A stretch of DNA of 19,874 nt, taken from Bacteroidota bacterium. Its GTDB lineage: Bacteria; Bacteroidota; Bacteroidia; B-17B0; B-17BO. Shown here piece by piece: positions 15,471 to 19,874 of the stretch (position 1 is its first letter; each line of letters opens with the position of its first letter). The notes below the pieces were generated by a model. The model ran no database searches. It was not told the DNA's origin and saw nothing but the letters and a program-made list of their open reading frames with translations. Both the position numbers and the translations under genes were made by a program. The stretch lies in contig CANHPI010000007.1 in assembly GCA_947462425.1 (NCBI GenBank), positions 1 through 19,874 of the forward strand, written 5' to 3'.

Positions 15471-16234
15471 TGGATTTTACTGTTCGTAAATATGTTGATT
15501 TACTTGAGAGTCTAATAAAACAAGGTTATGTTTTTCAAACTTTTCAAGAATTTTTATCTGTCCCAGAAAAAAGAAGTGTTATATTGCGTCACGACGTCGA
15601 TTTACTTCCTCACAACTCCTTAAGATTTGCTAAAATACAAAATGAACATGGTGTTAAAGGTGTTTATTATTTCCGCGCTGTTCCTGAAAGTTGGGATGAA
15701 AAAATAATAAAAGAAATAGCTGAAATGGGGCACGAAATTGGTTATCATTACGAGTGTTTAACCACGATAAAAGGTCAATTAGAACTAGGCATAAAAGACT
15801 TTGAAAAAAATCTAAGCGCACTACGTAAATTAGCACCTATTTCTACCATTTGTATGCATGGCAGTCCGCTGAGTAAATATGATTCTAAAGACCTTTGGAA
15901 AAAATACAATTACAAAGAATTTGGGATTATTGGGGAGCCCTATTTTGATGTGGATTTTAAAAAGGTGTTTTATTTAACCGATACTGGTCGTAAATGGGAT
16001 GGTGATAAAGTGAGTGTAAGAGATAAGGTTAACTCTGGCTTTAACTTACGTTTTCATAAAACCGATGAAATTATTGCAGCCGCCAATGCAGGAACCTTGC
16101 CTAGTCAAATCATGTTCACCTTTCATCCGCAACGATGGAACGATAATCCATTTATGTGGGGTAAAGAACTACTAATACAAAACTTTAAAAACTTAATTAA
16201 AAAACACGTATTTGTAAAGGCAGGCAATGAGTAA
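15470..16234 (+). CDS. NodB-fold polysaccharide deacetylase family protein
   Basis: A 254-residue carbohydrate esterase 4/NodB-like protein without a signal peptide, so probably cytoplasmic. The RHDVD motif (R40-D44) provides the catalytic/metal aspartates, and GHEIGYHYE supplies H88 and H93 for metal binding. CMHGSPLSKYD and MFTFHPQRW are the later motif blocks of this Bacteroidota-type subfamily. It starts inside the stop of the acyltransferase (TAATG) and overlaps the VanZ gene by eight bases. The family removes N- or O-acetyl groups from sugars; acting beside an acyltransferase, it may trim an acetamido group of a precursor or lipid-linked sugar. That role is inferred from position, and the fold assignment is solid. 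GC is higher from about 15830 onward. Confidence 0.8.
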   Translation: MDFTVRKYVDLLESLIKQGYVFQTFQEFLSVPEKRSVILRHDVDLLPHNSLRFAKIQNEHGVKGVYYFRAVPESWDEKIIKEIAEMGHEIGYHYECLTTIKGQLELGIKDFEKNLSALRKLAPISTICMHGSPLSKYDSKDLWKKYNYKEFGIIGEPYFDVDFKKVFYLTDTGRKWDGDKVSVRDKVNSGFNLRFHKTDEIIAAANAGTLPSQIMFTFHPQRWNDNPFMWGKELLIQNFKNLIKKHVFVKAGNE

Positions 16235-16577
16235 AAAAGTTCTATTTTTTTTAATTTACACAAGCATCATTGTTTTATTAATAACGCTCCCCATTAACTA
16301 CAAAGAGTCTGCACTTAATAATACTTATATTTTGAGTATTAGAGGTGATTATTTTGGGCATGCTGTTTTATTTTTACCATGGATGTGGTTAAAACCGAAT
16401 AAAAGTTTTAATCCTGGCAAAGGTCTTTGGCTATTAACAGGCTTGGTATTCGCAAACTTAAGCGAGTTTATACAATACTTACTTCCCTACCGTAGCTTTA
16501 ACATCAACGACATTGTAGCGAACAACACTGGCATATTGCTGAGTGGCATACTTTATAAGCTTTTTGTTAAACAATGA
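16227..16577 (+). CDS. VanZ-family small membrane protein
   Basis: A 116-residue inner-membrane protein with four hydrophobic segments (about residues 5-22, 43-55, 67-84 and 98-113). The conserved polar signature of the VanZ family is intact: RGDYFGHAVLF (D41, H45), NLSEFIQYLLPYRSFNINDIVANNTG with E80, Q83, P87, R89, D95 and N99. VanZ proteins were named from the teicoplanin-resistance cluster but are common in Bacteroidota surface-sugar loci, where their job is not established. Nothing here suggests antibiotic resistance. It overlaps both neighbours (8 bases upstream, 4 downstream), so it is co-translated with the deacetylase and the initiating sugar transferase. Confidence 0.85.
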   Translation: MSKKVLFFLIYTSIIVLLITLPINYKESALNNTYILSIRGDYFGHAVLFLPWMWLKPNKSFNPGKGLWLLTGLVFANLSEFIQYLLPYRSFNINDIVANNTGILLSGILYKLFVKQ

Positions 16578-17608
16578 AACCGATACTCATTCAAAAAATA
16601 GGTAAAGAAGCTCATACCTTTTTAAACATTTACTTACCTACCGAAGACGAGGATAGTTTGGTAATAAGCACCACCAACGAGTTCAACATCCTTAATCACC
16701 CGAGGCAGCTACACGCCATTGTTAACCTGAGTAAGGTTAACAACATTCGTTTTATCAATAAGTTTTTTGAAAAAGTAAACAGCCGACTGCAAAACGGCGA
16801 TTGGTTCATTGTTTGTTTTGAGACCATCACCGCCCGAAAGAAGCGTCAGCGTTTAGGACGGATTCCCGTCATTAAGAACCTATATTTTGCCACTGAATTC
16901 GTCTTCTTGCGCATGTTCCCAAAAATGTGGGGATTAAAAAAAATATTTTTTTTTATAACACAAGGTAGAAATAGACTATTGTCAACCGCAGAAGTCATGG
17001 GGCGTCTAGTAAGTTGCGGATTTGAAATTGTTGATGAGAAATCTTTTAATGGATTGAAATATATTGTTTCTAAAAAAATTAAAGAACCTGATTATAATTT
17101 AAAAGCGAGTTACGGTCCATTGTTTAAAATGAAACGGATAGGAAAGGGAGGAGAAATTATTGGCGTTTATAAATTTAGAACAATGCATCCTTATGCCGAA
17201 TATTTGCATGACTATATATTAAAGCAACATGGATATGCCGAAACAGGCAAACCTAAAGATGATTTTAGGTTAACCCCGTGGGGACGTATTTTAAGAAGAT
17301 ATTGGTTAGATGAACTTCCTCAATTAATTAATGTATTGAAAGGAGACTTGAAACTTGTAGGTGTTCGACCTATATCAGAACGTTATTTCCAAGATATACC
17401 AAAAGATCTTCAAGAGCTTCGATTAAAATTTAAACCTGGATGCATACCACCTTATGTAGCATTGAATAGAAAAAGTGATGTTAATTCTGTGTTACAAGCA
17501 GAACGAGAATATTTAGAAGAAAAATTAAAACGTCCTTTTACGACTGATATGCGTTATTTTTTTAAGGCTTTATTTAATATTGTTTTTAATAGAAAGCGAA
17601 GTGCCTAA
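16574..17608 (+). CDS. Initiating sugar-1-phosphate transferase (bacterial sugar transferase family) without membrane helix
   Basis: A 344-residue protein. Residues ~180-344 form the catalytic domain of polyprenyl-phosphate sugar phosphotransferases: GPLFKMKRIGKGG, VYKFRTMHP (around 200-206), LTPWGRILRRYWLDELPQL with the D246-E247 catalytic dyad, VLKGDLKLVGVRPIS and a KPGCIPP segment. It would attach the first sugar phosphate to undecaprenyl phosphate. The hydrophobic re-entrant helix normally just before 'GP-F' is missing; SYGPLF is preceded only by polar sequence (EPDYNLKA). Residues 1-~170 are a separate domain that looks like the later half of a SAM-methyltransferase-like fold (NGDWFIVCFETITARKKR, AEVMGRLVSCGFEIVDEKSF) without an SAM-binding glycine loop. 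A moderately hydrophobic stretch near 102-130 might contact the membrane. GC falls sharply at about 17030. Confidence 0.85.
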   Translation: MKPILIQKIGKEAHTFLNIYLPTEDEDSLVISTTNEFNILNHPRQLHAIVNLSKVNNIRFINKFFEKVNSRLQNGDWFIVCFETITARKKRQRLGRIPVIKNLYFATEFVFLRMFPKMWGLKKIFFFITQGRNRLLSTAEVMGRLVSCGFEIVDEKSFNGLKYIVSKKIKEPDYNLKASYGPLFKMKRIGKGGEIIGVYKFRTMHPYAEYLHDYILKQHGYAETGKPKDDFRLTPWGRILRRYWLDELPQLINVLKGDLKLVGVRPISERYFQDIPKDLQELRLKFKPGCIPPYVALNRKSDVNSVLQAEREYLEEKLKRPFTTDMRYFFKALFNIVFNRKRSA

Positions 17609-17640
17609 TTTGTTAATTTAAATTAAATCAAATACTTTCG
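17609..17640 (+). promoter_or_regulatory. Candidate Bacteroidota-type promoter upstream of wza
   Basis: The 62-base gap before wza is the largest in the right half. It contains TTTG at 17609-17612 and TACTTTCG at 17633-17640 with a 20-base spacer. This fits the Bacteroidota sigma-factor pattern TTTG ... TAnnTTTG with one mismatch in the -7 box. Transcription would start roughly 25 bases before the wza ATG. Such AT-rich boxes arise by chance, so this is a candidate only. Confidence 0.4.
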
Positions 17641-17670
17641 TCAACCTTAAATTATATGAACTAGAGCTTT

Positions 17671-18453
17671 ATGTTACAAAAATTAAACTTTAAAAAGTAC
17701 ATTTCATTGCTCCTTACTATAGTTGCTCTATATTCATGTACACAAAAAGAAAAAATTATTTATTTTCAAGGAGATTTATCAACTTCAGAAATCAATAGAG
17801 ATTATTCCCCTACATTAAAAACAGATGATATGATTTCTATTAGCGTGTTAGGATTTGATGAGCAGGCTTCTAAACCTTTCAATTTACTTGTCTCTAATGC
17901 TATGCAAAGCAATACTGGTTATACGCAGGGCGCCCCCAGTCCATTGGGTTATTTAATCGATAAAGATGGTAATATTGAATTTCCGATTATAGGAAAAATT
18001 AAATTGGGAGGATTGACAAGAGTGGAGGCAATTGAATTAATGAAACAACAATTAAAACTTTATTTAAATAATCCTACCATCATCATACGAATTCTTAATT
18101 TTAAAATAACAGTGCTTGGTGAGGTAAGGCATCCAGGTACATTTACCATTCCTAACGAGCGAATTACATTACCGGAAGCGCTTGGTCTTGCAGGGGATTT
18201 AGAAATAACAGGAATAAGAAAAAATGTTTTGGTAATCCGGGATGTAAATGGTAAAAAAACCGAAACTCGTGTGGATTTAACTACTAAGGATCTTTTTTCA
18301 TCTTCAGTGTTTTATTTGCAGCAAAATGATGTGATATATGTAGAGCCGAATAGAGCCAAAATCAATTCATCTCTCGTCAATACATCAAATGTGAGTATGA
18401 TTATTTCTATCATATCACTTTTTATTACAATGACCGTTTTATTCAGACAGTAA
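17671..18453 (+). CDS. wza: Polysaccharide export lipoprotein (Wza/GumB-like)
   Basis: A 260-residue envelope lipoprotein. A signal peptide (residues 1-22, KKYISLLLTIVALYSC) ends in the lipobox L20-Y-S-C23. A Poly_export domain follows from about residue 45 (SPTLKTDDMISISVLGFDE ... GYLIDKDGNIEFPIIGKIKL ... YLNNPTIIIRI). An SLBB domain covers about 146-228 (KITVLGEVRHPGTFTIPN, LPEALGLAGDLEITGIRKNV, FYLQQNDVIYVEPN). The C-terminus is a hydrophobic helix (VSMIISIISLFITMTVLF), typical of Bacteroidota Wza proteins and probably the outer-membrane segment. It is shorter than E. coli Wza (about 380 residues). It should form the outer-membrane export channel with the downstream Wzc partner. An upstream candidate promoter and a 12-base gap to wzc suggest a wza-wzc unit. 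Confidence 0.9.
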   Translation: MLQKLNFKKYISLLLTIVALYSCTQKEKIIYFQGDLSTSEINRDYSPTLKTDDMISISVLGFDEQASKPFNLLVSNAMQSNTGYTQGAPSPLGYLIDKDGNIEFPIIGKIKLGGLTRVEAIELMKQQLKLYLNNPTIIIRILNFKITVLGEVRHPGTFTIPNERITLPEALGLAGDLEITGIRKNVLVIRDVNGKKTETRVDLTTKDLFSSSVFYLQQNDVIYVEPNRAKINSSLVNTSNVSMIISIISLFITMTVLFRQ

Positions 18454-18465
18454 CACTATTAGTTA

Positions 18466-19874
18466 ATGCAACTCGAACAGTATAATTTTTCTCTTGAAGA
18501 AAATCACGAAAATAGCCTTAAAGATTTGCTTATCAAATACTTATTTCATTGGAAATGGTTTTTGATTAGTATTTTTATCTCATCAATTTTAGGTTTTGTT
18601 TATTTAAGATTTCAAGTACCACTTTATGAAGTAAGTGGTAGTATTTTAATTAAAGATGATAAAAAAGCAGATGTTACAGATGAGTTGTCTGCTTTTGAAG
18701 ACTTGGGTATTTTTAAAAATAAGAAAAACATCGATAATGAAATCGAAATTTTGAAATCTCGTACCTTAATGACTCGCGTTGTTAAGGATTTAAAATTAAA
18801 TGTGTCTTATTTTTCTTATGGTAGACCAATTGATCATGAACGTTATCATGATACACCTATTTTAATTTACTATTATCTTAAAGATTCTTCAGAAGTTAAT
18901 TTAAAAAGTAATTGGATTCTGGTACCGTTATCAAAGGAAAAATTTTCATTACAAAATGCAGAAAATGAACACAGATTGGGAGAGTATAAGTTCGATCAAT
19001 TAATAAAAACTTCGTTTGGCCAAATTTCATTTAAAAAGACGAATTTTTATTCAGAAACTTATTATAATAAAACATTCAAGGTTTTTATTTCACCAGTAGA
19101 TGAGGTCGTAAATAGTTATCTATCATCATTAAATGTAAGTCCTGTTAACAAAACCTCTAGTGCTATTACGATTACGTTAAATGATCCTATTCCACAAAAA
19201 GCAATTGATATAGTTGACAATCTGATTGAGCAACATAACCTAGACGCATTGGCCGACAAAAATGAGGTGAGTCAGAATACTGCCAATTTTATCAATGAAC
19301 GTATTAAGTTCATCACAGATGAATTGAGTGGGGTTGAAAGTGAAGCGGAGGTTTTTAAAACAACACACAAGTTAACAGATGTAGAATCCGAAGCGAAATT
19401 GTTTTTAGAAACAGGGAATGCTAGTGAAATGAATTTATTAGAAGCTAGTACGCAGTCTCAAATTGCCGGATATGTGAATGAATATTTACAAAAACACGAT
19501 TTACCCAGTGATTTAATTCCATCTAATTTAGGATTGACAGATGCATCTTTGTCAGTACAAATCAATGAGTATAACCGGTTAGTTTTGGAACGTAATCGAT
19601 TAATTAAATCTAGTGGAGAAAAAAATCCTCTTATTGAGAATTTGAATAGTCAAATTCAGGGTTTGAGAAATTCAGTAAAAGAAGGTTTGAAAAATTTACA
19701 AAATACATTACAAATCAAGGTTCGTGAATTAACAAAAAAGGATATAGAATTTAATGATAAAATTGGAACGGTTCCTAAATACGAAAGAGAATATAGAACG
19801 ATTCAAAGACAACAACAAATTAAAGAATCGTTGTATTTGTATTTGCTTCAAAAACGAGAAGAAACTAATATTGC
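18466..19874 (+). CDS. wzc: Wzc-like polysaccharide co-polymerase/tyrosine kinase, N-terminal part, cut by window end
   Basis: The frame is open from ATG 18466 to the window edge, 469 codons without a stop. It starts with a short cytoplasmic tail, then a membrane helix at about residues 24-46 (HWKWFLISIFISSILGFVYL). The Wzz-type periplasmic domain follows (YEVSGSILIKDD, NIDNEIEILKSRTLMTRVV, then SAITITLNDPIPQKAIDIVD). After it comes a long coiled-coil-like region (ERIKFITDELSGVESEAEVF ... NSQIQGLRNSVKEGLKNLQN) and the GNVR-type motif (TVPKYEREYRTIQRQQQIK, SLYLYLLQKREE). The second membrane helix and the C-terminal BY-kinase domain, with Walker motifs and Tyr cluster, should lie just beyond the window. 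The family controls chain length and couples Wzy polymerisation to export through Wza. Confidence 0.9.
   Translation, partial: MQLEQYNFSLEENHENSLKDLLIKYLFHWKWFLISIFISSILGFVYLRFQVPLYEVSGSILIKDDKKADVTDELSAFEDLGIFKNKKNIDNEIEILKSRTLMTRVVKDLKLNVSYFSYGRPIDHERYHDTPILIYYYLKDSSEVNLKSNWILVPLSKEKFSLQNAENEHRLGEYKFDQLIKTSFGQISFKKTNFYSETYYNKTFKVFISPVDEVVNSYLSSLNVSPVNKTSSAITITLNDPIPQKAIDIVDNLIEQHNLDALADKNEVSQNTANFINERIKFITDELSGVESEAEVFKTTHKLTDVESEAKLFLETGNASEMNLLEASTQSQIAGYVNEYLQKHDLPSDLIPSNLGLTDASLSVQINEYNRLVLERNRLIKSSGEKNPLIENLNSQIQGLRNSVKEGLKNLQNTLQIKVRELTKKDIEFNDKIGTVPKYEREYRTIQRQQQIKESLYLYLLQKREETNI

Noticed and set aside
16227..16577. Glycopeptide resistance role for the VanZ-family protein
   Set aside because: No other resistance genes are present; VanZ-like proteins are common in polysaccharide loci and the name does not imply resistance.
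1..19874. CRISPR array, tRNA/rRNA genes, insertion sequence or transposase
   Set aside because: No regularly spaced repeats, no RNA gene signatures and no transposase-like frame were seen; the mosaic structure has no visible mobile element.

Overview
The window is one co-directional (+ strand) polysaccharide locus for a Wzx/Wzy-type exopolysaccharide, capsule or O-antigen. The organism is most likely a member of the Bacteroidota. The signs are AT-rich DNA, almost no Shine-Dalgarno sequences, tightly overlapping genes, a candidate TTTG/TAnnTTTG promoter, and Bacteroidota-style families: a Cys-rich GT4, a sugar transferase with no membrane helix, and a short Wza lipoprotein followed by Wzc. No species can be named from the sequence alone.

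Layout: (1) 1-325 is the end of a WbpP/TviC-like UDP-sugar 4-epimerase cut by the window edge. (2) 375-3519 holds a GT4, a GNAT sugar N-acyltransferase and a WecE transaminase; the last two resemble the dTDP-Fuc4NAc branch. (3) 3521-6468 is a block whose two ends are broken genes: the 3' part of an epimerase, an intact GT2, a Wzx flippase, then the 5' part of a hexapeptide acyltransferase. (4) 6579-10289 holds Wzy, a hexapeptide acyltransferase whose older reading frame has an in-frame TAA, a 19-codon GT2 relic, and two intact GT2 genes. (5) 10340-14429 holds a 1002-residue fusion of an asparagine-synthase-like amidotransferase with a WbpG-type N-acetyl sugar amidotransferase, then a DUF354 glycosyltransferase. 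(6) 14442-17608 holds a long acyltransferase, a NodB-fold deacetylase, a VanZ-family membrane protein and the initiating sugar phosphate transferase. (7) From 17671 come the Wza-like export lipoprotein and the start of Wzc, which runs off the window.

Taken together, the sugar transferase would load the first sugar phosphate on undecaprenyl phosphate and up to five glycosyltransferases would extend it. WecE, GNAT, the fusion and the acyltransferases would supply or decorate unusual amino or amidated sugars. Wzx flips the unit, Wzy polymerises it, and Wza/Wzc export it and control its length. The exact repeat unit cannot be read from sequence.

The two most notable signals are the AsnB-WbpG fusion and the mosaic structure of the left half, where at least four gene remnants mark the joints between cassettes.
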